From the NCBI GenBank assembly GCA_964441775.1, contig CAYTVL010000033.1:1-64000 (forward strand): a DNA stretch of 64,000 bases. Reading direction: 5' to 3'. A model generated the notes under the pieces. It was not told the origin of the DNA. It ran no database searches and saw only the letters and a program-made list of their open reading frames with translations. The translations under genes were made by a program, and so were the position numbers. Each line of letters starts with the position of its first letter. Position 1 is the stretch's first letter. This DNA comes from SYOC01 sp964441775 (lineage in GTDB: Bacteria > Desulfobacterota > Binatia > Bin18). This document shows, piece by piece, positions 19,048 to 27,858 of this stretch.

Positions 19048-20649
19048 TCAGATCTGTTCTTGAAGGAATTGAGCAACGGCGGATGGGAGAGAGGTGAAGT
19101 GCACAGTGAATCGAGTGTGGTCCTCATCAGGATAACCCACGACCTTCGCGTATACGTCTGCACCTCCGCCATCGTGCACGGCAGGAAGTCGAAGCCGGAG
19201 GTTGCTCCACAACCTCACTTCTTGTGTCGTATGGATCTCTCCGCGGTTCTCCGAGAGTTTCACCAACTGACCGGTGAACATGGCGTTTCCTAGGTGTTTC
19301 CCTTCGAGCACGGCGTACTGCACTGCCACCGAGTGGGGCAAGGGCCGCAGCGCTTCTTCATGCTCCGGAAGATAAAGATGATGCTCGCCGTTCAGGCCCC
19401 GCACCTCAGAAATGGTGATTGGGGCGTCGATGCCTTTGGCTTCGATCTGCAGTTGATGTGCAATAATCAGGGGCTCAGCGACCTTTTGTCGCGTACTCTC
19501 GGAAATGAAGACTTGGCTGCCGACCGTGTAGGACTCAATGCGAGAGGTCAAGTTGACCGGGCGCCCCACGGCCCCGTATTTAGCGCGTTTCTCCGAGCCG
19601 ATATTGCCGACGACCACTTCACCAGTGTGGACGCCAATACCCATCGCCAGGGTTGGCAACCCTTCTTGCCGATTGTCTGCATTTACTTCTTCCATTGCTA
19701 ACTGCATGGAAAGGGCGCAGGCCACGGCCCGCGTGGCGTGATCGTCTTGACGAATTGGAGCGCCAAAAATTACAAAGATGGCGTCGCCAATGAACTCATC
19801 AATCGTGCCTTGGTGTTGCAGGATGATCTCGGTCATGGCGCCAAGATAACGGTTCAAAATTGTCATCACTGCTTCAGGACTGAGCCGTTCGGACAGCGAG
19901 GTAAAGCCGCGCAAGTCCGCCATCAGCAGCGAGACTTCGCGTTTCTCGCCGCCCAGCTTGAGACCAGCGGGGTCGTCCAACAGGCTCGCCACCACTTCAT
20001 TGGTTAAATAGCGTCCGAAAGTCTGACGAATAAAGCGGTTATGCAGATCGAGTTGCGTGTTCTGCTCTTCGAGTAATTGACGGGCGTCCTCGAGCTCAAC
20101 CATGAGCTCGGCGGCATGGACATTGGCGTCAGCCAAAGCCTTGCTCTTATCTTGAAGCTGTGTGTTCTGAGTAGTGAGTGTGTCCCGAGCGTCTTCGATT
20201 TCGGCCATCAGCTCGGCGGCGTTGGCGTTCGCTTCAGCGAGAGCTTTGCTCTTTTCCTGGAGTTGTGCATTTTGATTGGTTAACGTGTCCCGGGTGTCTT
20301 CGAGCTCGACCAGCAACTCTGCGGCATTGGCGTTGGCCTGCGCCAGTGCCGTGGAACGCGCGACTTCAAGCGCATGCCTCTGTGCAAGCTGATCATTCAA
20401 TTGATGGGCAATGTCTTGCTGTTTTCCAGCGAGACTGGCAAACCAACCGAGAAAAAGGGGCGCGGTGTCAATGATCCAGTGTAAAGGTTGGGCCGCTTGC
20501 ACGGTCCAGAGATGAGTCGGGGAAAATGTCAGGCCCTGAACGGTGAGGTCATATAAGGTGGCGGCAAGAGGAAAACAGCCGCCAAAGAGAGCGCCGTAGC
20601 AAGCATAACGAACGCGTGAGGTCTTCAACCATTCTTTTCCTTGCGGCAT
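19048..20649 (-). CDS. Membrane-associated adenylate/guanylate cyclase with repeat coiled coil
   Basis: A 533-residue class III nucleotide cyclase. Two hydrophobic segments (about 15-38 and 56-74) anchor it. Residues 101-205 are a coiled coil made of three 35-residue tandem repeats. The catalytic domain (about 235-410) keeps the metal aspartates Asp245 in ADLRGF and Asp289 in IGDA, and the GAVGRPVNLTSR stretch. The last 100 residues (SVAVQYAVLEG to VHFTSLPSAV) resemble a PilZ-like barrel, which would bind cyclic di-GMP, but I do not see a clear RxxxR, so this is tentative. Nucleotide choice (ATP or GTP) is not decided. Confidence 0.88.
   Translation of the reverse strand: MPQGKEWLKTSRVRYACYGALFGGCFPLAATLYDLTVQGLTFSPTHLWTVQAAQPLHWIIDTAPLFLGWFASLAGKQQDIAHQLNDQLAQRHALEVARSTALAQANANAAELLVELEDTRDTLTNQNAQLQEKSKALAEANANAAELMAEIEDARDTLTTQNTQLQDKSKALADANVHAAELMVELEDARQLLEEQNTQLDLHNRFIRQTFGRYLTNEVVASLLDDPAGLKLGGEKREVSLLMADLRGFTSLSERLSPEAVMTILNRYLGAMTEIILQHQGTIDEFIGDAIFVIFGAPIRQDDHATRAVACALSMQLAMEEVNADNRQEGLPTLAMGIGVHTGEVVVGNIGSEKRAKYGAVGRPVNLTSRIESYTVGSQVFISESTRQKVAEPLIIAHQLQIEAKGIDAPITISEVRGLNGEHHLYLPEHEEALRPLPHSVAVQYAVLEGKHLGNAMFTGQLVKLSENRGEIHTTQEVRLWSNLRLRLPAVHDGGGADVYAKVVGYPDEDHTRFTVHFTSLPSAVAQFLQEQI
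20035..20349 (-). repeat. Three 105-bp tandem repeats coding for coiled coil
   Basis: Each repeat codes for 35 residues beginning ALA(Q/E/D)AN; units start at residues 101, 136 and 171 of the cyclase. Thirty-five residues is exactly five heptads, so adding or losing a unit keeps the coiled-coil register. The units have diverged in DNA sequence, so the array is not a very recent expansion. Confidence 0.8.
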
Positions 20650-20674
20650 GTGCTCTTACATAACAACCAAGGCG

Positions 20675-21310
20675 CTAAATAAAAAGCGTAAGACGGGAGT
20701 CCACAGCGTCGGCCAGATAGGTGGTAAGACCGCCATAGTCTACACCATCAATAAGTTCATCTTTTGTAATCCCCATGATTCCCATAGCCATTTGACACGC
20801 GATGAACCGGACGCCAAGTTCACGCGCCAACGCGATGAGCGAAGGGACGGACTCGACATGATGATCGTGCATCATCTTCTTAAGGAGCATGGAGCCCATG
20901 CCCAACATATTCAGCTTCGAGAGTCCGGCTTTCTCCGGGCGGTGAGGCAACATGAGGGACAGCATCTTTTGGGGCAGATTCTTTCCCGGGAAGATGGTGT
21001 GTTTTTTCAGCGCGGCGAGGCCCCAAAAGGTAAAGAACATAGAGACCTCTTGGCCCATCGCCGCCGCGCCAGTCGCGGTCATGAAGGCCGCCTGTAGCCG
21101 ATCTAAATCGCCGCTAAACACGAACAGCGTCGTCCGGTTTGATGATGGTGATGAGGCTGAGAGCTTGACCTGCGACAGGGTCTGTTCAACCGTGGCTTGC
21201 AATTGAGCAAAACGAGCAGCGACCTTGCGCTCGACCAATTCCTCGATACGTTGCTCAAGACTCATTTCCTCCATCGTGACTTCCGTAGCCTGGTTCTCTT
21301 GATTTGCCAT
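20675..21310 (-). CDS. DsrE/DsrF/DrsH-like family protein
   Basis: A 211-residue protein. About 60 residues of coiled coil come first (SLEQRIEELVERKVAARFAQLQATVEQ), then a DsrE-like Rossmann domain (TTLFVFSGDLDRLQAAFMTATGAAAMGQEVSMF). The C-terminal half has ELGVRFIACQMAMGIMGI, with a Cys at the position used by DsrE2-type sulfur carriers. Such proteins pass persulfide sulfur with TusA. The start at 21310 is preceded by AAGGAAG; an ATG two codons earlier is possible. A TusA gene lies 26 bases upstream on the same strand. Confidence 0.87.
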   Translation of the reverse strand: MANQENQATEVTMEEMSLEQRIEELVERKVAARFAQLQATVEQTLSQVKLSASSPSSNRTTLFVFSGDLDRLQAAFMTATGAAAMGQEVSMFFTFWGLAALKKHTIFPGKNLPQKMLSLMLPHRPEKAGLSKLNMLGMGSMLLKKMMHDHHVESVPSLIALARELGVRFIACQMAMGIMGITKDELIDGVDYGGLTTYLADAVDSRLTLFI

Positions 21311-21336
21311 CAGCATCGCTTCCTTGAGATGGTGAC

Positions 21337-21558
21337 TCAGACTTTGCGGATAACGGCCCGCTGGACGGCGCCTTCGTCGAGGGCGACGAGGTCGTGCCCC
21401 ATCTTCCGCACCCACGCGTCTACATCGGCGCTAAAGGCTGGGTCGTCCGCCTCGACTTCCAAGGTTTGCCCCGCCTCCATCTTTTTGATCGCTTGACTGA
21501 TGCGCACGATGGGGACCGGGCAGTTTAACCCTCGGCAATCTAATTTTACGTCTGTCAT
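21337..21558 (-). CDS. TusA/SirA family sulfur carrier protein
   Basis: A 73-residue protein with the family CPxP motif: RGLNCPVPIVRISQAIKKM puts the persulfide-carrying Cys at residue 13. The length is normal for TusA. It would accept sulfur from a cysteine desulfurase or rhodanese and hand it on, probably to the DsrE-like product of the next gene, with which it forms an operon. No dsr or hdr genes are visible, so the end use (tRNA thiolation, sulfur oxidation or molybdopterin) is open. Selenium relay is also conceivable given the selenoproteins at 32-43 kb, but this is speculation. Confidence 0.92.
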   Translation of the reverse strand: MTDVKLDCRGLNCPVPIVRISQAIKKMEAGQTLEVEADDPAFSADVDAWVRKMGHDLVALDEGAVQRAVIRKV

Positions 21559-21822
21559 GGTGAATGCCTTTTTGATTTACGGACGGACCTTCAACGGCCT
21601 CCGATCCTAGCAAATCGCCCTACTGCGAACAAGGCGCGCGGATCTATTAGAAAGCACACCAAGAGCACCAAGAGATGGATGCGGAGAGTCCACACCCTGT
21701 TTGTGCGCCACTGTCGGCTTGTCGACAGTGCAAGTGGACCACACGGTTAGCAAGCATATAGGCGGCTTTGGCAATCCTTCCCCTGTGTGCTACCGTCTCC
21801 GAATCATAGAGGAGGGCTCATT

Positions 21823-23010
21823 ATGGCGTTACCGCTGGCGGGAATTCGCGTGCTCGATATCGCTAGTATGTTGGCCGGTCCGTACGGGGCGACGATGTTA
21901 GGAGATATGGGGGCGGATGTCATTAAGATCGAACCGCCGTATGGAGACGAGTCGCGAGCGATTGGCGTCAAAGTTGAAAATGACAGCGGCTTCTATGTCG
22001 GCATCAACCGCAACAAGCGCGGGCTGGTGCTTGATCTCACGAAACCCGAAGGCAAGGAACTCTATTTTCGCTTGGTGCGCACCGCCGACATCATCATTGA
22101 TAATTTACGACCGCAGGCCAAAGCGAAACTCGGCGTGACCTATGAGGAGAACTGTAAATATAATCCCAAAATCATTTGCATCTCGGTTAGCGCTTTTGGT
22201 CAAGATGGTCCCTATGGAGGGCGACCGGGAATCGACCCGCTCGCGCAAGCGCTCAGCGGGCTCATGAGCGTGACTGGCGAGAAGGATGGGAAACCGCTTA
22301 AAGCTGGACCGGCGATTGCTGACGCTACCTGCGCTAATCTGGTGGCGTTTGCAGCGATGGTGGGTCTGTGGACCCGCGAGCAGCAGGGCATCGGCCAGCA
22401 GATTGAGGTGTGTCTGCTCGATGGTCAAATTCACATTCAACCTTCACAAGTCGGTCAATTCTTCCTGTGCAACTACATCCAACCGCGCGTCGGAAACGGG
22501 AGTCCGTTTTATGCTCCCTACGGCGTGTTCACCTGTCGGGATGGCCGCGACATCCAGATTGCCTCGTTCAACAATAAATTTTTCCACAACATTTGCCAGG
22601 CGATCGGGCGGGAAGATTTGACGAGCGATCCCCGTTTCACTACCGGTGAAGATCGGCTCGCGCGTGAAGCGGAGCTGAACGCAGAGGTGCAGAAGGCCTT
22701 TGCACAATACGACTCGGACGAGATGATGCGCCGCCTGACGGCTGCGGATTGCATGGCGGCGCCGGTGAACACGTATGAGCAGACGTTTGCCGATTCACAG
22801 GTGCAGCACAATCAGATGGCGGTCGAAGTGAATCACGCGCGCGTTGGCAAAGTGAAGGTGGGGGGGGTTCCCGTGAAGCTCAAGAAAACGCCTGGAGCCG
22901 TGCGGTTCGCGCCGCCGACGCTGGGACAGCATACACGAGAGGTGTTGCAGGAGCTGGGTTTGAAAGACAGCGAGCTGGAGCAGTTGTTGCGGAAGGGTGT
23001 GATTAAATAA
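21823..23010 (+). CDS. CaiB/BaiF family CoA-transferase
   Basis: A 395-residue class III CoA-transferase. It starts with the family signature MALPLAGIRVLDIASMLAGP and GDMGADVIKIEPPYGDESR, and has the conserved NLRPQAKAKLGVTYE region and SGLMSVTGEKDG. Enzymes of this family move CoA between carboxylic acids, with an Asp nucleophile near residue 165-170. The ribosome site AGAGGAGGG (21809-21816) fixes the ATG at 21823. It stands just before a TPP-dependent enzyme gene, suggesting a joint route for 2-hydroxy- or 2-keto-acyl compounds (for example, 2-hydroxyacyl-CoA cleavage). Confidence 0.92.
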   Translation: MALPLAGIRVLDIASMLAGPYGATMLGDMGADVIKIEPPYGDESRAIGVKVENDSGFYVGINRNKRGLVLDLTKPEGKELYFRLVRTADIIIDNLRPQAKAKLGVTYEENCKYNPKIICISVSAFGQDGPYGGRPGIDPLAQALSGLMSVTGEKDGKPLKAGPAIADATCANLVAFAAMVGLWTREQQGIGQQIEVCLLDGQIHIQPSQVGQFFLCNYIQPRVGNGSPFYAPYGVFTCRDGRDIQIASFNNKFFHNICQAIGREDLTSDPRFTTGEDRLAREAELNAEVQKAFAQYDSDEMMRRLTAADCMAAPVNTYEQTFADSQVQHNQMAVEVNHARVGKVKVGGVPVKLKKTPGAVRFAPPTLGQHTREVLQELGLKDSELEQLLRKGVIK

Positions 23011-23058
23011 ATAGCCAGTAGGCAGCATTCAGTAGTCAGTAGCAAGAAGGAGCAAGTC

Positions 23059-24729
23059 ATGCCGCGTGGAGCAGATGGAGTCGTGCAGGCGTTGAAAGAC
23101 GCCGGTGTTGATACGATCTTTGGCATTCCCAGTATTCATAACATTAGTCTGTATGACGTGCTGCGCCGCGAGCCGTCCATTCGTCACATTCAGTGCCGTC
23201 ACGAGGCCGCAGCGACACATATGGCGGATGGCTACGCACGCGCCGCTGGGAAACTGGGAGTGATCATTTCTTCTACTGGGCCGGGGGCAGGGTTCACGCT
23301 ATCCTCTCTGCAAGAGGCCTGGGGCAGCTGCTCGCCAGTGTTGATGATTACCACTGATATTGATGCCGCGAAAATCGGTCAGGGGCTCGGAGTGCTACAT
23401 GAATTAGAAGAACAGGGATCGCTGTTTCGTACAGTCACGAAGAAGACCTTCTGTGTTCGACCCGGTGATGACTTCCGAACGACGACTCAGCAGGCTATTA
23501 CTTTGGCGCTGAGTGGACGGCCCGGGCCGGTGTGTATTCAAGCGCCGACCGATTTGCTGGCTGGAGAGGCAAGTGCTCCTATGCTTGCTCCTCACCCTAA
23601 CCCTCTCCTCAGAGAGGAGAGGAGAGTACCCTCACCCTTTCAGGGAGAGGGAAAGGGGGAGGGTCAGTCGTTGCCGACTCGTCTCGACGAGGCGGTGGCG
23701 CTCCTGCGCCGCGCCAAGCAGCCGGTGATTCTCATTGGCACGGACGCGGCCCGGGCGAATATTGCAGCGGATATCACGGCATTGGCGGAAGCAGCTTGTG
23801 CCCCGGTCATTGGCGGCACGGCTTCGAAGGGAGTGCTGGCGGAAGATCATCCACTAGCGTTTGGCAACGCCGCGCGCCGTATGGTGACGAAGGAGATCGT
23901 GCCCCACTGTGACGTGGCGCTGGCGATCGGGACGCGGATGCGTGAGGTCGATGCGAAGCGCCGTGGTCTTGTTTTACCCGAACACGTCATTCATATAGAC
24001 TGGGACGAGCGTTGGATCGGGAAAAATTTCCCCACGACCGTGCCGTTGGTGGGTGATGTCCGCGCGATTACGAAAGAGCTACGTCGCCAGCTCGAAGGCG
24101 AGCCTTACTCCGGTCCTCGACAGCAACGTGTGGCCGAATGGCGCCAACAGGACGATGCGGAACGCGCGCGACTTTCTCAAGAACTGCCGGAGATGCGCTT
24201 TCTCGACGTGATTCGCAAGGCGTTGCCGCGCGACAGTCACCTGGTGATCGATAACGCCCAGCTTGCCTATTGGTCCGAGTATTTTTATCCCTCCTATCAA
24301 GCGAACGGCGTCATCGGCGCGAAAGGGTCCGGCTTGCTGGGCTTCAGTTTTCCTGGCGCCATTGGCGCAAAAGTAGCTCGCCCAAACACCTCGGTTGTCT
24401 GCATTATCGGCGACGGCGGCTTTATGTATACCTCGCAAGAGCTAGCGACCTGCGTGCGTCACAAAATCGGTTTCCCGCTGATTGTTGTCAATGACAACGC
24501 GTATGGTGTGATCGGCTACTTACAACGCACGGCCTATCAAGAAGAATATGAAGCGCGATTAACAAACCCGGATTTTGTCGCCTTTGCTAACTCCTTTGGC
24601 GTGGCCGCCACCCGGGTGCGCACCCCGGAGGAGTTTGGGGCTGCGTTGGACAAAACCCTGGCGTCCGGCGAGATGCATTTGATCGAATTACAAACCTCAA
24701 TCGCCACGCCGCCGTTCGGGAAGTATTGA
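23059..24729 (+). CDS. Thiamine-pyrophosphate-binding enzyme (acetolactate synthase/oxalyl-CoA decarboxylase family)
   Basis: A 556-residue enzyme with three domains: N-terminal PYR domain (Glu in CRHEAAATHMADGYAR), central cofactor-like domain, and C-terminal TPP domain with GDGGFMYTSQEL followed 26 residues later by the metal-binding NDNAYG. Family members are acetolactate synthase, benzoylformate or oxalyl-CoA decarboxylase, and 2-hydroxyacyl-CoA lyase; the pairing with a CaiB-type transferase favours the last two (inference). The linker between PYR and central domains contains about 26 residues encoded by an inserted palindromic repeat (23590-23666) and lacks homology to the family. Confidence 0.9.
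   Translation: MPRGADGVVQALKDAGVDTIFGIPSIHNISLYDVLRREPSIRHIQCRHEAAATHMADGYARAAGKLGVIISSTGPGAGFTLSSLQEAWGSCSPVLMITTDIDAAKIGQGLGVLHELEEQGSLFRTVTKKTFCVRPGDDFRTTTQQAITLALSGRPGPVCIQAPTDLLAGEASAPMLAPHPNPLLREERRVPSPFQGEGKGEGQSLPTRLDEAVALLRRAKQPVILIGTDAARANIAADITALAEAACAPVIGGTASKGVLAEDHPLAFGNAARRMVTKEIVPHCDVALAIGTRMREVDAKRRGLVLPEHVIHIDWDERWIGKNFPTTVPLVGDVRAITKELRRQLEGEPYSGPRQQRVAEWRQQDDAERARLSQELPEMRFLDVIRKALPRDSHLVIDNAQLAYWSEYFYPSYQANGVIGAKGSGLLGFSFPGAIGAKVARPNTSVVCIIGDGGFMYTSQELATCVRHKIGFPLIVVNDNAYGVIGYLQRTAYQEEYEARLTNPDFVAFANSFGVAATRVRTPEEFGAALDKTLASGEMHLIELQTSIATPPFGKY
23590..23666. repeat. Palindromic repeat inserted in frame in the TPP enzyme gene
   Basis: Bases 23590-23613 (CCTCACCCTAACCCTCTCCTC and following) and the complementary purine-rich arm at 23635-23662 form a long imperfect hairpin. 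It is the widespread 'CCCTCTCC...GGAGAGGG' intergenic repeat. A related copy lies between genes at 58494-58563. Here it is translated in frame as Pro/Arg/Gly-rich sequence without destroying the gene. Confidence 0.75.
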
Positions 24730-24805
24730 GACCAAAGAAATACTATCGAGGAAGAAAATATTCATGATTGACAGTAGTGAGGCATGAACAGGATAATAAT
24801 CAGCA

Positions 24806-26617
24806 ATGAGTACTGAGGACCTTTCTCCAACTGCAGCTCCCTCAAGCATGAACCGTCGCCTTGCCGCGATCTTTAGCGCTGACGTAAAAGGCTACAGCCG
24901 CCTCATGGGCGAAGATGAGGTGGCGACAATTCGAACGCTAACGTCTTATCGAGCAATGGTCAGCACTCTGGTCCGTAAACACAGAGGCCGAGTAGTCGAC
25001 TCCCCAGGCGATAATTTACTGGCGGAATTCGCCAGTGTCGTCGAAGCCTTGGAGTGTGCAGTCGAGGTGCAGCAAGAGTTGAAAATTCGCAATGCGGACC
25101 TGCCGCCCGCGCGTCGCATGGAATTCCGCATTGGTATTAACCTAGGAGATATCATTGCTGAGGACGAGCGTATTTATGGTGATGGCGTCAACATCGCCGC
25201 ACGTCTCGAGAGCTTGGCTGATGCAGGAGGCATTTGTATCTCAGGCACGGTCTATGATCAGGTTGAGACGAAGCTGGTGCTCAACTACGAGTACCTTGGC
25301 GAGCAGACAGTCAAGAATATCGCTAAGCCTGTACGCGCCTATCGGGTGCAGTTGGAACGAGCAGTTCCCCATATAGCGAATCCTCAACAAGGTGTCGCTC
25401 TCCTGCCGCTTGAAACACCCCAGATCCTCTCCTTGCCGGAGAAACCCTCAATTGCGGTGTTGCCTTTTCTCAACATGAGCAGCGATCCTGAGCAGGAATA
25501 CTTCAGCGACGGCATCACCGAGGATGTGATCACCGACCTCTCGAAACTCTCAGGGTTGTTCGTCATTTCTCGCAATTCCGTTCTTTCGTACAAGGGCAAA
25601 ACGATCAAAGCCGAGCAGGTCAGCAGAGAACTCGGGGTGCGTTATCTCCTCGAAGGCAGTATCAGAAAAGCCGGCAATCGCGTACGAATTAACGCCCAAC
25701 TCATTGACGCGACAAAGGGATATCATCTGTGGGCGGAACGGTACGACCGCAATCTAGAAGACATCTTTGCCCTTCAGGATGAAGTCACACAAAAGATTGT
25801 TACTGCTTTAGAAGTAAAACTGACGGAAGGCGAACAACGCCAGCGGGGACAGCCGTTAACGCATAATCTTGAAGCGTACGATTATTACTTGCGTGGACTC
25901 GAGCTCTATGACCGTTCGACACAAGAAGCAACCCTGCTGGCGCAGCAACTCTTTGCTCGGGCCGTCGCGCTTGACCCACAGTTCGCTACTGCTCATGCGC
26001 AGCTTGGGTGGACACACTTCGCCCAGTGGACTCTGGGGTGGAGTCAAGATTCACAGACGCTCGATCGAGCGCTTGCTTCGGCCCAGCAGGCGCTCGGCGT
26101 GAACGCCCTGCTCCCAATTGGTCATCGACTGCTCGGCATTGTCTATTTGTGGAAGAAACAATACGACCTGGCGATTGTTGCAGTTGAACGAGCACTCGCC
26201 TTAGATCAGAACGGCTCTGATAATTACTGCGCGCTTGGTGAGATTTTGAATTTTTCTGGTAGGCCAGAAGAAACTCCCAATCTCGTCGAAAAAGCAGTGC
26301 GTTTAAATCCACACTATCCTACCTGGTATCTATGGTGTCTCGGTCACGCCTACTACTTGCTGAGACGCTATGATGAAGCGATCTCAACTTTTAAAAGGGC
26401 TCTTGCTCGTAACCCAGACTTCGTGCCCGCTCATGGATTCCTGGCGATCATTTATAGCGAAATCGGCTCACGAGAAGAGGCCCAGGTTGCGGGGTCGGCA
26501 GCTTTGCGGCTGAGCCCAAAGTTTTCGTCCCACACGCTCCAACAGCGGCTGCCCTATAAAGACCCAGCCGTGTTAGCTCGTGTGCTTGACGCTCTACGTC
26601 AGTCTGGACTCAGCTAA
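24806..26617 (+). CDS. Adenylate cyclase-TPR protein
   Basis: A 603-residue cytoplasmic protein. Residues 15-185 are a class III cyclase domain with metal Asp in FSADVKGYSRLMGEDE, second Asp in SPGDNLLAEF and YGDGVNIAARLESLA. It then has the segment IAVLPFLNMSSDPEQEYFSDGITE (about 215-345), which often links cyclases to TPRs, and TPR repeats to the end. The C-terminal 400 residues are a clear paralogue of the regulator at 12995-15307: both end in (Q)RxPxKDPAVLxR followed by a short helix. So one sensor module has been joined to a DNA-binding output in one gene and a cyclase output in the other. Confidence 0.9.
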   Translation: MSTEDLSPTAAPSSMNRRLAAIFSADVKGYSRLMGEDEVATIRTLTSYRAMVSTLVRKHRGRVVDSPGDNLLAEFASVVEALECAVEVQQELKIRNADLPPARRMEFRIGINLGDIIAEDERIYGDGVNIAARLESLADAGGICISGTVYDQVETKLVLNYEYLGEQTVKNIAKPVRAYRVQLERAVPHIANPQQGVALLPLETPQILSLPEKPSIAVLPFLNMSSDPEQEYFSDGITEDVITDLSKLSGLFVISRNSVLSYKGKTIKAEQVSRELGVRYLLEGSIRKAGNRVRINAQLIDATKGYHLWAERYDRNLEDIFALQDEVTQKIVTALEVKLTEGEQRQRGQPLTHNLEAYDYYLRGLELYDRSTQEATLLAQQLFARAVALDPQFATAHAQLGWTHFAQWTLGWSQDSQTLDRALASAQQALGVNALLPIGHRLLGIVYLWKKQYDLAIVAVERALALDQNGSDNYCALGEILNFSGRPEETPNLVEKAVRLNPHYPTWYLWCLGHAYYLLRRYDEAISTFKRALARNPDFVPAHGFLAIIYSEIGSREEAQVAGSAALRLSPKFSSHTLQQRLPYKDPAVLARVLDALRQSGLS

Positions 26618-26642
26618 AAAGTCAAGATTTGTAGCTAGGGTC

Positions 26643-26837
26643 TTATCTCTGGCCGCTCTTCCATATTTCTGCTATCCCAAACACAAAAGAGGGACGGTGC
26701 TTACTTGATCCGAAATAGCCTTCTGAGATCCAACGTATTGCGGAAGCATTAGTCGCAGTCGGGCAAGAGTTAGTCGTTGGCGTGCAAACGAGTGCGGTTG
26801 TATAAGACTGATGCCTAAAGAAGCAGAGGATATTCTC
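26643..26837 (+). other. Duplicated leader with remnant of a coding sequence (copy 1)
   Basis: This 190-base interval upstream of the first NMT1-like gene matches 30625-30825 over at least the last 130 bases. Both can be read as the end of a protein, RI(A/G)EALxAxGQExVVGxxTSAxV followed by a stop, 15-20 bases before the next start. Relative to copy 2 this copy has a one-base deletion near 26740, so it is not a functional frame. I read it as duplicated 5' flanking DNA that carried the 3' end of an older gene. Confidence 0.5.
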
Positions 26838-27851
26838 ATGCATAAGCGACTCGCTCAAGGTTTAAGCCGACGAGAGTTTCTCGGAATGACCTTGGCGGGG
26901 GCAACAGGCCTTCTTAGCTGGAAACCTCAATCGGTCGCGGCAGAGCCGCCGCCGGAGATAACGACGCTCCGGTTGGTCCAGAGCCCAACCGACCTTTGTA
27001 TGGCCCCTCAGTACATGGCCGAACAATTCCTGCGAGACGAGGGCTTTACCGACGTGCAATACCTCAAGAAAGCCGGAGCCCGTGAGCTTGGGGCAGCTCT
27101 GGCCTCAGGTGAAGCCAACCTCAACATGTACACCGCTCCAGACGCTATCCTCCGACTGGATGCGGGGGACCCAATCGTGTTCTTGGCAGGGGGACACATC
27201 GGTTGTTTCGAGCTCTATGGGAGCGATCGAGTCCGCTCAGTTCGCGACCTCAAAGGGAAAACAGTCGGGGTGCCTGAGCATCTAGGTGGAGAGGGCACTT
27301 TCATCGCCAGCATGGCCGCCTATGTAGGCTTGGCCTACAAGGATATTAATTGGGAGCTGCATCCTATATCTGAGTCGATGCAACTCCTCATAAGTGAAAA
27401 GATCGATGCCTTCATGGGCGTTCCGCCAGAACTACAGGAATTTCGGGCGAAGCATATCGGGCACGTGATGGTCAACGGCACACTAGATCAGCCTTGGTCT
27501 CAGTATTTCTGCTGCATGGTAGTCGGGAACCAAGAGTTCGTACGCAAGCATCCGGTGGCTACCAAGCGAGCGCTGCGCGCCATTCTCAGGGCAACGGATA
27601 TCTGTGGACGTGAACCAGAGCGGGTTGCCCAGCTTCTCATGGAGAAGGGCTATACGAAAAGCTACGATCACATCCTCGAAGCACTGAAAGAGATCCCTTA
27701 CGGCAAGTGGCGGGAGTATAGCCCCGAGGATACGGTGCGCTTCTACGCCCTCCGTCTGCATGAAGTTGGGATGATCAAGAGCACTCCACAGAAGATCATT
27801 GCCGAAGGAACGGACTGGCGGTTTTGGAATGAGCTGAAGAAGGAGATGTGA
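26838..27851 (+). CDS. Tat-exported NMT1/THI5-like ABC substrate-binding protein
   Basis: A 337-residue periplasmic binding protein. The twin-arginine signal LSRREFLGMTLAGA lies at residues 8-21, so it is exported folded. The mature part has the SsuA/THI5/TauA-like fold: LCMAPQYMAEQFLRDEGF, a VFLAGGHIGCFEL stretch, DLKGKTVGVPE, and ATKRALRAILRATDIC. This family binds sulfonates, nitrate, pyrimidine precursors or related ligands. ATG 26838 aligns with the start of the paralogue downstream; an in-frame ATG at 26811 is possible. No ABC permease or ATPase gene is nearby. The next gene, 8 bases away, is a paralogue. Confidence 0.9.
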   Translation: MHKRLAQGLSRREFLGMTLAGATGLLSWKPQSVAAEPPPEITTLRLVQSPTDLCMAPQYMAEQFLRDEGFTDVQYLKKAGARELGAALASGEANLNMYTAPDAILRLDAGDPIVFLAGGHIGCFELYGSDRVRSVRDLKGKTVGVPEHLGGEGTFIASMAAYVGLAYKDINWELHPISESMQLLISEKIDAFMGVPPELQEFRAKHIGHVMVNGTLDQPWSQYFCCMVVGNQEFVRKHPVATKRALRAILRATDICGREPERVAQLLMEKGYTKSYDHILEALKEIPYGKWREYSPEDTVRFYALRLHEVGMIKSTPQKIIAEGTDWRFWNELKKEM

Positions 27852-27858
27852 CGACCCC

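Noticed and set aside
20035..20349. Tandem repeats as a CRISPR array.
   Set aside because: The units are adjacent without spacers, in frame within a gene, and encode heptads.
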